From NCBI RefSeq assembly GCF_900101295.1, contig NZ_FOIL01000027.1, positions 1-43,168 on the forward strand: 43,168 bases of DNA, written 5' to 3'. Below are positions 1 through 10,162 of the stretch, piece after piece (position 1 is the first letter of the stretch; each line of letters opens with the position of its first letter). The notes under the pieces are model-generated. The model saw only the letters and a list, made by a program, of their open reading frames with translations. It searched no databases and had not been told where the DNA came from. This DNA comes from [Clostridium] aminophilum (GTDB lineage: Bacteria; Bacillota; Clostridia; Lachnospirales; Lachnospiraceae). A program made the translations under genes and the position numbers.

Positions 1-347
1 GAACTGTCTCTATGATGCTGAAAGCAATACATGCGCAGGAAAGCAAGGAGGCGGCACGCACCAAAGCAGCCGCTGTTGCTGAAAAGCTCCGTGAAATAAA
101 GCTTTCCCAAGCTGCACACAAAGTTGAAGAAGGCATCGAAGAGACGCTCACATACATGGACTATCCAACCGAACACTGGAACAGGATCCGAACCAACAAC
201 ACAACAGAACGGGTTAACTGGGAAATCAAGCGCCATACAAAAGCGATTGGGGCTTTCCCGGACGGTCAGAGTGCCCTGATGTTGGTCTGCGCTCGCCTGC
301 GCCATGTGGCCGCATCAAACTGGGGATCCAAACGGTATCTGACATGA
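1..347 (+). mobile_element. IS256-family transposase, C-terminal fragment
   Basis: This is the last third of a Mutator/IS256-type DDE transposase. The reading frame is open to the window edge, so the gene begins upstream or is truncated there. The family signature RIRTNNTTERVNWEIKRHTK near residue 60 and the run FPDGQSALMLVCARLRHVA are characteristic of the region carrying the last catalytic acidic residue. The frame stops at TGA (345-347). A second frame directly after it (from 343) reads MNHLFDLKLQRKVDDQSAVS, which resembles the usual C-terminal tail of the family, so a small frameshift has probably removed the tail. It is likely inactive or partial. Confidence 0.85.
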
Positions 348-483
348 ATCACTTGTTCGACCTGAAACTTCAGCGCAAGGTTGACGATCAGTCTGCAGTC
401 AGTTAACGATGGTGAGCCGACGGGTGAAAATGAATTTGCGAAAAATTATTGACACTATCTCGACTTTTTATGGAGGATTTGAT

Positions 484-672
484 ATGGAGTATGTATCTAC
501 ATCGGAAATTGCAAAAATCTGGGAAATATCACGTCGTCGAGTTACGACATTGTGCAGAGAAGGCAGGATTGAAGGCGCAGTTTTTGCTGCCAATACATGG
601 CTCGTGCCTAAAGATGCAAAAAAACCGGAAGATCCAAGAAGAGTCCGTAAAATGGAAAAGAATAAGAAGTGA
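484..672 (+). CDS. Small helix-turn-helix DNA-binding protein
   Basis: This gene encodes a 62-residue protein with a MerR/excisionase-like helix-turn-helix: STSEIAKIWEISRRRVTTLC is followed by a GRIEGA wing and the NTWLVPKDAKKP motif typical of small helix-turn-helix proteins of plasmids and restriction islands. The start at 484 is chosen because a GGAGG ribosome site lies at 472-476. A longer frame from 409 has no such site. It sits 66 bp upstream of hsdM in the same direction and may regulate the restriction operon; this role is inferred from position. The C-terminus is very basic (RRVRKMEKNKK). Confidence 0.7.
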   Translation: MEYVSTSEIAKIWEISRRRVTTLCREGRIEGAVFAANTWLVPKDAKKPEDPRRVRKMEKNKK

Positions 673-738
673 TTGTAGACTCAGTGAGCCCACAATCTAA
701 AAATGGTTACTTTAAAATAAATTTGGAGGCAAATATAA

Positions 739-2469
739 ATGGCAATAAGAAGTGCAAAGATTAATCAAAAAGCGGACCTGATTTGGGCGATTGCAGATAA
801 ACTTACAGGACCATATAAACCACATGAATATGGGGATGTAATCTTACCATTAACCGTTATACGAAGATTTGATTGTATCCTGTTTGATACAAAGGAAGCA
901 GTATTAAAGAAATATGAAGAGGTTAAGAATCTTTCGATGAAGGATGTGCTTCTTCGCAAGGCTTCGGGTTTTGATTTTTATAATACAAGTAAGTATACAT
1001 TTGAAAAACTTATGGATGATCCTGACCATATCGAAGAGAACTTCAGAGATTACTTAAATGGATTCTCTGAAAATGTACAGGACATTATCCAGAAATTTGA
1101 ATTTGACGGTCATATAACAAGAATGGCAAATAAGAACATTCTTTATATTGTTCTGAAGGAGTTTACTACAGAAAAAGCAAATCTTCATCCAGATGAGGTT
1201 TCTAATCTTGAGATGGGTTACATCTTTGAAGAGATTATCCGTAGGTTCTCTGAAGCACATAATGAAGATGCCGGACAGCATTATACACCAAGAGAAGTTA
1301 TCCAGCTTATGGTTAATATCCTATTTTATGATGATAACGATATTCTTTCCGGTAATAATGTGGCAAAGACCATTTATGATCCGGCCTGTGGTACCGGAGG
1401 AATGTTATCTGTAGCAGAAGAGTATCTTCATAGCTTAAATGCTTCTACAGAACTTGTATCCTTTGGACAGGAAATTAATGATCAGACATTCGCTATCTGT
1501 AAGGCAGACATGCTGATTAAAGGAAATAACGCAGATTATATTAAAGACGGAAATACTCTTTCTGATGATCAGTTCGTGGGGAATACTTTTGATTATATCC
1601 TTTCAAATCCTCCGTTTGGACGTGAATGGAAAAATGAGAAAGCAAAAGTAGAAGAAGAAGCAAAGAAGGGATTTGCTGGTCGTTTTGGAGCAGGTCTTCC
1701 TGCGGCAAGTGATGGTCAGATGCTTTTCCTTATGACTGCAATTTCTAAGATGAAGGATATTAGTCAGGGTGGAAGCCGTATTGCAATCATTCATAATGGA
1801 TCACCGTTGTTTACAGGTGATGCTGGGTCAGGTCCATCTAATATTAGAAAATATATTTTAGAAAATGATTTGCTAGAGGCAATCGTGGCACTTCCGAATG
1901 ATATTTTTTACAATACCGGAATTGCAACTTATATCTGGGTGCTTTCTAATAAGAAAGCTGGAACTGTTAGAGAAGGAAAAGTTCAGCTTATTAATGCAAA
2001 TGAACTTTATGAAAAGCGCCGTAAGGCTCTTGGAAATAAACGAAATGATATTCCAGAAAAATACATTGATGAGATTACGCAGATTTACGGTGATTTTAAG
2101 GAAAGTGACATCAGTCAGATTTATGAGAATGCTGACTTTGGATATACAAAAATCACAGTGGAAAGACCTCAAAAAGACGAGGATGGCAATGTTGTATTAA
2201 AGAAAGGTAAGCCTGTGGCTGATACCTCTCTTCGTGATACAGAAAACGTGCCATTAAAAGAAGATATTAAAGCCTATTTTGAACGAGAGGTGCTTCCTTT
2301 TGCGCCTGACGCATGGATTGATGAAAAGAAGTCCAAGGTGGGATATGAGATTCCATTCACAAGGTATTTTTACAAATATGAAGCACCGAGACCATCAGAA
2401 GAAATTATGGCGGAAATTATGGAACTTGAAAAAGAATTATCCGGTAGTCTGGAGGAGGTATTTCGCTAA
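739..2469 (+). CDS. hsdM: Type I restriction-modification DNA methylase subunit HsdM
   Basis: This is the N6-adenine methyltransferase subunit of a type I restriction-modification enzyme. With HsdS it methylates the host recognition site, and with HsdR it forms the restricting complex. It has 576 residues, a normal length. The N-terminal HsdM helical domain is followed by the AdoMet-binding motif DPACGTGGML (about residue 214) and the catalytic motif NPPFG (about residue 290). A GGAGG site at 724-728 supports the start. The stop overlaps the next ATG by one base (TAATG at 2467-2471), indicating translational coupling with the RhuM-like gene. Confidence 0.95.
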   Translation: MAIRSAKINQKADLIWAIADKLTGPYKPHEYGDVILPLTVIRRFDCILFDTKEAVLKKYEEVKNLSMKDVLLRKASGFDFYNTSKYTFEKLMDDPDHIEENFRDYLNGFSENVQDIIQKFEFDGHITRMANKNILYIVLKEFTTEKANLHPDEVSNLEMGYIFEEIIRRFSEAHNEDAGQHYTPREVIQLMVNILFYDDNDILSGNNVAKTIYDPACGTGGMLSVAEEYLHSLNASTELVSFGQEINDQTFAICKADMLIKGNNADYIKDGNTLSDDQFVGNTFDYILSNPPFGREWKNEKAKVEEEAKKGFAGRFGAGLPAASDGQMLFLMTAISKMKDISQGGSRIAIIHNGSPLFTGDAGSGPSNIRKYILENDLLEAIVALPNDIFYNTGIATYIWVLSNKKAGTVREGKVQLINANELYEKRRKALGNKRNDIPEKYIDEITQIYGDFKESDISQIYENADFGYTKITVERPQKDEDGNVVLKKGKPVADTSLRDTENVPLKEDIKAYFEREVLPFAPDAWIDEKKSKVGYEIPFTRYFYKYEAPRPSEEIMAEIMELEKELSGSLEEVFR

Positions 2470-3503
2470 TGGCTAAGAAAAAAGAGATTACCATCAGATC
2501 CTCTGCGGCAGAGTATCTGACATTTATTACAGCAACCGGTGAAGGCGGGATAGAAGCAATTTATGCTGATGAAAATGTTTGGTTAAGTCAAAAAATGATG
2601 GGGGTTCTTTACGATGTAGGAAAGAGCACTATTAATTATCATTTACATAAGCTGTATGAAGATGGAGAAATAGACGAGGATTCAGTTGTTCGAAAATTTC
2701 GAACAACTGCCGATGATGGAAAAGACTACGATACGTTACATTATAATCTTAAGGCTATCATTGCAGTTGGTCATAAAGTAGATTCGGAAAAAGCAGTCCA
2801 ATTTCGTAAATGGGCAAATACGATAATCGAAGAATACACAATTAAAGGCTATGCCATGGATGATGAAAGGCTCAAAAAAGGCGGCAGTATTTTAACGAAG
2901 GAGTATTTTGAACAATTGCTGGAACGTATTCGAGAAATACGTTTGTCTGAGCGAAAGTTCTACCAGAAGATAACAGATATTTATGCAACTTCAATTGATT
3001 ATGATTCGACAGCAAAGGAAACAAAACGATTCTTTGCGGCTGTACAAAACAAGCTTCACTATGCTGTTCATGGTCAGACCGCAGCTGAAGTGATTTATAA
3101 CAGGGCTGATGCCGAGAAAGAGCATATGGGACTCACGACATGGGAAGGGTCTCCGAATAGTAAGATTCATAAGTATGATGTTACCGTGGCAAAGAATTAT
3201 TTAACGGAAGAAGAGTTAGCTATCCTTAGTAGAATGGTTACGGCCTATCTGGACTTGGCGGAAAGTATGGCTATGCGAAATATTCCTATGACTATGGCCG
3301 ATTGGGAAATCCGATTAGATGGTTTTCTTACATTGATGGATCATGAAGTTCTTAAGGATAAAGGGAAAATCAGTGCGGAGCAGGCCAGGATTCATGCAGA
3401 GACGGAGTTTGAAAAATATAGAGTGATTCAGGATCGATTATTCCAAAGCGATTTTGATCGATTCATGGAGTTGGAAGAACATTTAAAGGATGAACATAAA
3501 TAA
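2469..3503 (+). CDS. RhuM-family protein inside the hsd operon
   Basis: This 344-residue protein matches the RhuM family (first described as a Salmonella pathogenicity-island protein and often found between type I restriction genes). The N-terminus contains a DNA-binding-like segment (ENVWLSQKMMGVLYDVGKST, about residues 36-55, followed by a helix ending HLHKLYEDGEI), then the family core YNLKAIIAVGHKVDSEKAVQFRKWA and an alpha-helical C-terminal half. The biochemical activity of RhuM is not established. Its one-base overlap with hsdM and placement before hsdS suggest co-expression with the restriction enzyme. It may be a regulator, an accessory defence gene or a passenger; the sequence does not decide. 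Confidence 0.85.
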   Translation: MAKKKEITIRSSAAEYLTFITATGEGGIEAIYADENVWLSQKMMGVLYDVGKSTINYHLHKLYEDGEIDEDSVVRKFRTTADDGKDYDTLHYNLKAIIAVGHKVDSEKAVQFRKWANTIIEEYTIKGYAMDDERLKKGGSILTKEYFEQLLERIREIRLSERKFYQKITDIYATSIDYDSTAKETKRFFAAVQNKLHYAVHGQTAAEVIYNRADAEKEHMGLTTWEGSPNSKIHKYDVTVAKNYLTEEELAILSRMVTAYLDLAESMAMRNIPMTMADWEIRLDGFLTLMDHEVLKDKGKISAEQARIHAETEFEKYRVIQDRLFQSDFDRFMELEEHLKDEHK

Positions 3504-3525
3504 ATGAAAAGGAAGAATACTCTAA

Positions 3526-4812
3526 ATGAGAGAGATGAAAGATAGTGGTATTTCATGGATTGGATTAATACCAAAAGGGTGGAATATTTACAGAAATAAA
3601 AATGCGTTCTCTTGCTCGAAAGAATTAGTAGGAAAAAAATTCAAAGAGACGCAATTATTATCATTGACAACAAAAGGAATTAAATTAAAGGACATCAATA
3701 ATCCGGAAGGGAAGTTACCAGAATCATTTGACACATATCAATATGTTAAAAAGGATGAAATTGTAATGTGTTTGTTTGATTTGGATTGTTCAGCGGTATT
3801 TTCAGGTCGTAGCCCTTATGATGGTATGATTTCTCCTGCATATAAGGTGTTAACTTGTACTACTAAAATGGTACCGGCTTATGCAGACTATTGGTTTACA
3901 TATATAAGTTATGATAGAAAGTTTAATCATTATGCTAAAAATATACGATATACGCTGAATTATGAAGAGTTTGCATCTTTACCGATGCTTTTTCCAAGCG
4001 TAGAGGAACAGCATAGAATCGCAGATTACTTGGATAAAAAATGTGCCAAGATTGATGCTATCATTGAAAAACAGCAGGAGATTATCGAGAAGCTGAAAGA
4101 ATACAAAATATCAGTGATTACGGAGACTGTTACAAAAGGAATAACTACGAGTGCTGTTTTAAAAAAATGTGAGGTGCCAGGAGTTGAAACGATACCGGAA
4201 TCATGGGAGGTTAAGAAATTAAAACATTTTACGGAAGTGATATCAAAAGGCACAACACCTTCGACAGTAGGAAGAGACATTAATGATGAAGGCCCCGTTC
4301 GATTTTTTAAGGCGGAGAATATTCAAAACAATAGAGTTTGTAAAAAACCAGAGTTTTTTATTGATGAAGAAACCAATGATTTTTTAAATAGATCGCAATT
4401 GACAGATAGGGATATTTTGTTTGTTATAGCAGGTGCTACTATTGGCAAAACTGCGATAATTAGCGATGATTGTCTCCCAGCCAATACTAATCAAGCTGTT
4501 TCTTTTATTAGAATAAATGATAAGCGGAATCGTAAGTATGTTTGGTATAGTTTGCAGTCTTTACATATGAAAACAATGCTGGCGGTTAAAGCAACACAGG
4601 CTGCTCAACCTAATCTTGCAATGGAAGATTTAGGTAATTATCCAATTTTTTTGCCAACAAAGGCTGAAATGGAAAGGATTATAGATTATCTTGACAAAAA
4701 ATGTGATGTGATAGATGAAACTATTATTAGCAAAAGTAGGATTATTGAAAAGTTTCAGGAATATAAGCAGTCTTTGATTTATGAGGCTGTCACCGGCAAA
4801 AGGGAGGTTTAG
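3526..4812 (+). CDS. hsdS: Type I restriction-modification specificity subunit HsdS
   Basis: This 428-residue protein is the DNA-recognition subunit. It has the standard two-fold layout: target-recognition domain 1, a conserved helix (EQHRIADYLDKKCAKIDAII, then a coiled coil EKQQEIIEKLKEYK), target-recognition domain 2, and a second copy of the helix (RIIDYLDKKCDVIDETII, then IIEKFQEYKQSLIYEAVTG). The two conserved helices form the spacer that fixes the gap of the bipartite recognition sequence. The recognition site cannot be read from sequence alone. No partial hsdS copy or inverted recombination site was noticed nearby, so there is no sign of shuffling. Confidence 0.93.
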   Translation: MREMKDSGISWIGLIPKGWNIYRNKNAFSCSKELVGKKFKETQLLSLTTKGIKLKDINNPEGKLPESFDTYQYVKKDEIVMCLFDLDCSAVFSGRSPYDGMISPAYKVLTCTTKMVPAYADYWFTYISYDRKFNHYAKNIRYTLNYEEFASLPMLFPSVEEQHRIADYLDKKCAKIDAIIEKQQEIIEKLKEYKISVITETVTKGITTSAVLKKCEVPGVETIPESWEVKKLKHFTEVISKGTTPSTVGRDINDEGPVRFFKAENIQNNRVCKKPEFFIDEETNDFLNRSQLTDRDILFVIAGATIGKTAIISDDCLPANTNQAVSFIRINDKRNRKYVWYSLQSLHMKTMLAVKATQAAQPNLAMEDLGNYPIFLPTKAEMERIIDYLDKKCDVIDETIISKSRIIEKFQEYKQSLIYEAVTGKREV

Positions 4813-4815
4813 TTT

Positions 4816-7800
4816 ATGTCTGATTTTGACGTAAAAGAACGTCGATTCGAAGAGGATGTTGAGGATTATCTGATTCATCACGGCGGATATGAAAAGGGAA
4901 ATCCAGCTACATTTAACAGGGTAAGTGGTCTGGATGAAGGTACTTTTGTTAAATTTATAAAGAATTCTCAGCCAAAGCAGTGGGAAAGATTTGTGAAAAT
5001 TTATGATGCGATGGCGGAGAAACAGATTATTGAGCGTTTTTCTCGTGAGGTAAAGCAGACAAGTCTCCTAAATGTACTTCGTCATGGATTTACCGACAGG
5101 GGGATTAAATTTCGTGCGATATTTTGGAAGCCGGAAACATCATTAAATGAAACCAGTAAAGCGCAGTATGAGGCAAATATTCTACATTGTACCAGACAGC
5201 TCCATTACTCTGTAAAGAATGAGAACAGCATTGATATCGTGCTTTTCATAAATGGTATTCCGGTTGTGTCTATGGAATTGAAATGTCAGTTCACTGGGCA
5301 GAGTACCACCAATGCCATCAATCAGTATAAGTTTGATCGTGCAAGCAAAGATACGATTTTTGCTTTTAAGGAGCGTGTACTGGTTCATTTTGCAGTGGAC
5401 CTTACCAATGTGTATATGACAACACGTTTGGAGGGAGCACACACTTATTTCTTACCTTTTAATCAGGGAAGTGCCGGTGCAGGTAACGTTGGTGGCAAAG
5501 GAAATCCCAATAATGAAAATGGATATGATACTGCCTATCTTTGGGAGAATGTTCTTTGTAAGGACAGACTTTTAGAGATACTTCAGAAGTATATGCATCT
5601 GCAGCAGGAATTTGATGATAAGGGAAATCTGAAGTCGGAAAAAATGATTTTTCCAAGATATCATCAGTTTGATGTGGTAACAAAGCTTCTTGCAGATGTT
5701 AAGGAAAATGGTTCTGGAAAGAATTATCTGATTCAACATAGTGCCGGTTCTGGAAAATCTAATTCTATTGCATGGTTGGCTCATAGATTGGCAGGATTAC
5801 ATAACGATATGGACGAGAAGATTTTTCAGTCTGTCATCATTGTAACAGATCGTCGTGTTCTTGATAGTCAGTTGCAATCGACTGTATATCAGTTTGATCA
5901 TGTAGAAGGCGTTGTTCAGAAAATAGATAAAAACTCTCAGCAGCTGAAAGATGCTATTGAGAGTGGCGCGGGAATCATTATTACTACCTTACAAAAGTTT
6001 CCGGTAATTTATAAAGAGGTTAATTCTGCAAATAAGAGATTTGCCATTATTGTTGATGAAGCTCATTCTTCGCAGACCGGCGATGCAGCTAGAAAATTAA
6101 AGAGAGCTCTTGCTGATACAGAGGAAATTTTAAAAGAATACGCTGAGATGGAGGCGGAAGACGAGAAGAATCGCAAGGATGATGAAGACCGTCTTTTAGA
6201 TGAGCTTGCAGCGCAGGGAATCCATGAAAATCTTTCGTTCTTTGCTTTTACTGCGACACCGAAGGGCAAGACTCTTCAGATGTTTGGAACAAAGGATGCA
6301 GAGGGAGTATATCATCCATTCCATATTTATTCTATGAGACAGGCCATTGAAGAACACTTTATTTTGGACGTTCTGCAGAACTATATGACCTATAAGATGT
6401 ATTACAAGATTACCAAGATTATCGACGATGATCCGGAACTTGATACAACACAGGGCTCAAAGGCTATCCTTAATTACGAGACATTGCATCCTCATAATAT
6501 TTCGCAGAAAACCGCTATTATGCTTTATCATTTTATGAATATTACAAGGCATAAAGTGGGTGGAAAAGCAAAAGCTATGGTGGTTACACCTTCGCGTCTT
6601 CACGCTGTACGCTATGTGCAGGAGTTTAAGAGACAAATCGAAGAAAAAGGATATGATCTTGATGTGCTTGTAGCTTTCTCCGGCGAGGTAACTGATGATG
6701 GTGTTTCTTATACCGAGGAAGGAATGAACAAGGACAAGAATGGTCAGAGCATCAAGGAAAAGGCTCTTCCTGAGGCTTTCCATACAGATGATTATGGAAT
6801 CCTTGTGGTAGCAGAGAAATATCAGACCGGATTTGATGAACCACTGCTTCACACAATGTTTGTAGATAAAAAACTTTCTGGTGTAAAAGCAGTTCAGACG
6901 TTATCCAGATTAAACAGAACAGCGAGAGGAAAGCTTGATACGTTTGTACTTGATTTTGTAAATTCCGCTGAGGATATTAAGGCGTCCTTCGAGCCATTCT
7001 ATGAAGAGACTGTGCTTCTCGAAGAAACAGATCCTAATGTTGTTTACGATATGAAAAACACATTAGACGAATTCCGCGTATATCAGACAAGCGAAATTGA
7101 AAAGTTTGCAGATATTTTCTATTCAAATGAGACACAGTCAGCAGGTGACTTGGGTAAGTTACAGGGACAATTGCGTCCGGCTGTAGATCGTTATGTATTG
7201 TTGGAAGCTGAAAGACAGGATTTATTTAAGTCTACGCTTGCGATGTTTAATCGTGTGTATGCATATATTACTCAGGTTTGTAGATTATTTGATAAAGACA
7301 TTCATAAGTTTAGTGTGTACTCAAAATTCTTGTACACGATGTTACCAAAGGGACAACCGGGCGAAAAGGTAAGCGTAGATGATAAGATTCTCCTTGAGTA
7401 CTACAAACTCGAAAAGGATTTTGAGGGCTCTATAGAGTTAGAAGGGTCTGATGGTGGTTATGTTCCAATTTCCGGTGATGCTGGGCATAGGGAACCAAAA
7501 AAAGATCCACTTACAGTTATTATAGATAAGATTAATGAGCGATTTGGAACGGCTTTTACAGAAATGGATAAGGTGCTTGTTCAGATGGAAAACGACTATG
7601 CTAATCAGGAAAAATGGCAGAGTTATGCAAAGAATAATGACAGAGCTACATTTATGTTGTTATTTGAAAAAGATTTCCCGACGATGGCTGCAGAGAGATA
7701 CGAGCAGAATGATGAGTTTTTCAGAAGACTGTTCGGTGATCCGGAAATGATGAAACAGGTTATGGACACAGTCGGCTCTGTGTTATATGAACGCTTGAAG

Positions 7801-7893
7801 AAGTCGTTTATCTATGATCCGAAGTTTGGAGTGATTGATGAGGCAACACCGGAAACTTATGTAGAAGATATTTATGCGAAGCCGGTGAAATAA
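4816..7893 (+). CDS. hsdR: Type I restriction endonuclease subunit HsdR
   Basis: This is the translocase/nuclease subunit, 1025 residues, which is full length. The N-terminal PD-(D/E)XK nuclease is visible as D140 in DIVLFINGIPVV followed by E154-x-K156 (MELK). The superfamily 2 helicase motor shows Walker A (HSAGSGKS, about residues 309-316), a DEAH Walker B (about residue 414), and motif III FTATPKG (about residue 478). A GTG-rich C-terminal region binds the HsdM/HsdS core. A GGGAGGT site lies at the end of hsdS, three bases before the ATG, so the four genes are a single operon. It cleaves unmodified DNA after ATP-driven translocation. Confidence 0.95.
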   Translation: MSDFDVKERRFEEDVEDYLIHHGGYEKGNPATFNRVSGLDEGTFVKFIKNSQPKQWERFVKIYDAMAEKQIIERFSREVKQTSLLNVLRHGFTDRGIKFRAIFWKPETSLNETSKAQYEANILHCTRQLHYSVKNENSIDIVLFINGIPVVSMELKCQFTGQSTTNAINQYKFDRASKDTIFAFKERVLVHFAVDLTNVYMTTRLEGAHTYFLPFNQGSAGAGNVGGKGNPNNENGYDTAYLWENVLCKDRLLEILQKYMHLQQEFDDKGNLKSEKMIFPRYHQFDVVTKLLADVKENGSGKNYLIQHSAGSGKSNSIAWLAHRLAGLHNDMDEKIFQSVIIVTDRRVLDSQLQSTVYQFDHVEGVVQKIDKNSQQLKDAIESGAGIIITTLQKFPVIYKEVNSANKRFAIIVDEAHSSQTGDAARKLKRALADTEEILKEYAEMEAEDEKNRKDDEDRLLDELAAQGIHENLSFFAFTATPKGKTLQMFGTKDAEGVYHPFHIYSMRQAIEEHFILDVLQNYMTYKMYYKITKIIDDDPELDTTQGSKAILNYETLHPHNISQKTAIMLYHFMNITRHKVGGKAKAMVVTPSRLHAVRYVQEFKRQIEEKGYDLDVLVAFSGEVTDDGVSYTEEGMNKDKNGQSIKEKALPEAFHTDDYGILVVAEKYQTGFDEPLLHTMFVDKKLSGVKAVQTLSRLNRTARGKLDTFVLDFVNSAEDIKASFEPFYEETVLLEETDPNVVYDMKNTLDEFRVYQTSEIEKFADIFYSNETQSAGDLGKLQGQLRPAVDRYVLLEAERQDLFKSTLAMFNRVYAYITQVCRLFDKDIHKFSVYSKFLYTMLPKGQPGEKVSVDDKILLEYYKLEKDFEGSIELEGSDGGYVPISGDAGHREPKKDPLTVIIDKINERFGTAFTEMDKVLVQMENDYANQEKWQSYAKNNDRATFMLLFEKDFPTMAAERYEQNDEFFRRLFGDPEMMKQVMDTVGSVLYERLKKSFIYDPKFGVIDEATPETYVEDIYAKPVK

Positions 7894-7918
7894 AATTTTA
7901 AGGGAAAAGGTAAAGCAA

Positions 7919-10084
7919 GTGAATTATTGTACTGATAGAGCTATAGAAAGTGCCGAAGAGGATCTCCTTGGCAGGTCATCGTTTTCAAAACAGGTAGGAC
8001 AAGCTTTATTTGAATATAATGGGAATGACAGTTTAGTTATAGGATTGTTTGGGAAATGGGGAACAGGAAAAACATCTGTTGCAAACATGGCTTTAGAAAC
8101 TGTTAATGAACTTTCGAAACAAGATGATAAAGCGCCGGTTATCATAAGATTTGCGCCATGGAATTATTCGGATAAGGATAATTTAATAACTCAATTTTTT
8201 TCGACGTTGAAAACAAATATTGATTTAGGCGACAATGAAGAATTGAAAAACAAAGTTGGAAAAGCATTATCAGATTATTCTGGTCTGTTTGCATTTGCGT
8301 CTTTAATTCCTGTAGTAGGGGCCACTTTGGCAAATATATTTACCGAAAAAGCAAAAAACATCGGTGATGAGTTGAAAAAACCATATGATTTATATACGTC
8401 AAAGAAGAAATTGGAAGAGGCACTTATTGATGTTGATCAAAAAATCATTGTGCTTATTGATGATATCGATCGATTAACGAATCAACAGATTCGAGACATT
8501 TTCCAACTTGTAAAACAGGTAGGTGATTTGCCTAAGGTTATATACGTGTTGGCCATGGATAGAGATGTTGTAAAACGAGCATTGGAGGAAGTACATAAAT
8601 ATGATGGAAATGAGTATTTAGAAAAGATAATTCAGATTCCGTTTGAAATACCAGAATTACGAAAGAGCAAGCTCCATAATATTTTTTTTACAAAGCTTGA
8701 TGAGATTATAAAGGGGCTTTCTGGTGACATCACATGGGATCAACAATACTTCAACAGGATATTTAATAATTGTATAGAGCCATATTTGTTGACGTTGCGG
8801 GATGTGAACAGGGTGATAAATACCTTTCAATTCAGATACAGTATGCTTTATGAAGAAACATCCTTTGAGGATATGCTTGGTATAACGACAATGGAAGTGT
8901 TAAACCCTGAACTATATAAGTGGATTGCCGAAAATAAAGAGGCAGTATGTGGTGGAGTATTACATGGGTTAACTATTGGACGTAATAAACCTGAAGAGAA
9001 TAAAAAAACATACGAAGATAAATTTAAATTGATGGGGTTAGCTCCAGAACAATCAATAAAGAGCGTGGCAGCTATGTTCCCGGTATTTGAAAAAGACACT
9101 GGAACTCGCTTTTACGAGGTTGCAAATAACACAAATATTAGAAAACAGATGAGAGCAGCACAATCCGAAAGGTTTGAGTTGTATTTCATGTTTGATATGG
9201 ATGATGTCAAAGTCTCAAGAAATCTAGTTAATGAATGCATTTATTCGCTTGCAAAGGATGAGGTGGAAAGAATTGTTTCGGAGATAAATATGCAAGGGAA
9301 TATTATGTATTTTATTGATGAAGTAAAAGCAATGATAGACACAATACCTTATGAAAGATTATCTATACTAGCAAGCTGTTTTATGAAAATGCGAAATGGG
9401 TTTTCAGGAGAATCGTCCATGAGCTTTTTTTTGCTATCAGCAAATAACGCTGCTTCTTATCTTGTTGATTCTATTATAAGAAGGCTCGAAACAAATGAAG
9501 AACGGTATGAATTGTATAAAGAATTATTGATAAATGCCAGTGATGCATCTTTCGGTACGGCTGCGTATGAGATTAGAAAACTAGAGAGAGCATTTGGAAG
9601 ATTTACAGATGAATTAGAAAAAACAGAAGATCAATTAGTGTCATTAGAACAGCTAAAGGATTTGGAACAACTATTTTTGTCACGGATTGAAACGTATTCA
9701 GCAACAGATACTATGTTGGATTCAGATGAATCCGCACATGCGTTTTATTTATGGGAGGATTTAGATAAGGAAAATGCCCAAAAGTATATTAATCGTATTT
9801 TCAAGGATCCGATAAGAAAACTAAAATTTATATGTAGATTAGCCGGTAAGTGGAGTGGGACTAATGGTACGGGCTGGAGTTTTGCTCATAGCAATTTCTC
9901 AGATTATACAACTGCCGGGGAAATATATGAGTCGATACAGCAATTAGAAAAAGGCCGGTTAGATGAATTTACAGAAACAGAACAGATAAAACTTGCATCA
10001 TATTATTTGAACTATAATAAAGATGAGTATATGCACGTGACGGAACAACAGGCAATGGAACTGGTGAAGAAATGGAAGGAATAA
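7919..10084 (+). CDS. KAP-family P-loop NTPase
   Basis: This 721-residue protein starts with GTG. It belongs to the KAP NTPase family: Walker A GKWGTGKT is at residues 45-52, and Walker B IIVLIDDIDRL lies near residue 180, followed by the family segment IRDIFQLVKQVGDLPKVIYV. Residues about 110-150 include hydrophobic stretches (FAFASLIPVVGATLANIF) where KAP proteins carry membrane insertions. It follows hsdR by 25 bp and is probably co-transcribed. Bacterial KAP NTPases include the phage-exclusion protein PifA and members of defence islands, so a defence role is plausible but inferred. The AT-rich composition matches the hsd genes. Confidence 0.85.
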   Translation: MNYCTDRAIESAEEDLLGRSSFSKQVGQALFEYNGNDSLVIGLFGKWGTGKTSVANMALETVNELSKQDDKAPVIIRFAPWNYSDKDNLITQFFSTLKTNIDLGDNEELKNKVGKALSDYSGLFAFASLIPVVGATLANIFTEKAKNIGDELKKPYDLYTSKKKLEEALIDVDQKIIVLIDDIDRLTNQQIRDIFQLVKQVGDLPKVIYVLAMDRDVVKRALEEVHKYDGNEYLEKIIQIPFEIPELRKSKLHNIFFTKLDEIIKGLSGDITWDQQYFNRIFNNCIEPYLLTLRDVNRVINTFQFRYSMLYEETSFEDMLGITTMEVLNPELYKWIAENKEAVCGGVLHGLTIGRNKPEENKKTYEDKFKLMGLAPEQSIKSVAAMFPVFEKDTGTRFYEVANNTNIRKQMRAAQSERFELYFMFDMDDVKVSRNLVNECIYSLAKDEVERIVSEINMQGNIMYFIDEVKAMIDTIPYERLSILASCFMKMRNGFSGESSMSFFLLSANNAASYLVDSIIRRLETNEERYELYKELLINASDASFGTAAYEIRKLERAFGRFTDELEKTEDQLVSLEQLKDLEQLFLSRIETYSATDTMLDSDESAHAFYLWEDLDKENAQKYINRIFKDPIRKLKFICRLAGKWSGTNGTGWSFAHSNFSDYTTAGEIYESIQQLEKGRLDEFTETEQIKLASYYLNYNKDEYMHVTEQQAMELVKKWKE

Positions 10085-10162
10085 AAATATATTCAATTTA
10101 TTAATGATATTTCTAGTGTGGTGCTTATTGAATTAGTTCTCGTTCGATGATGACGAGGATGA

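Noticed and set aside
449-477. TTGACA at 449-454 as a promoter at the end of the IS256 remnant
   Set aside because: No -10 sequence occurs at 16-18 bp spacing, so only half a promoter is present.
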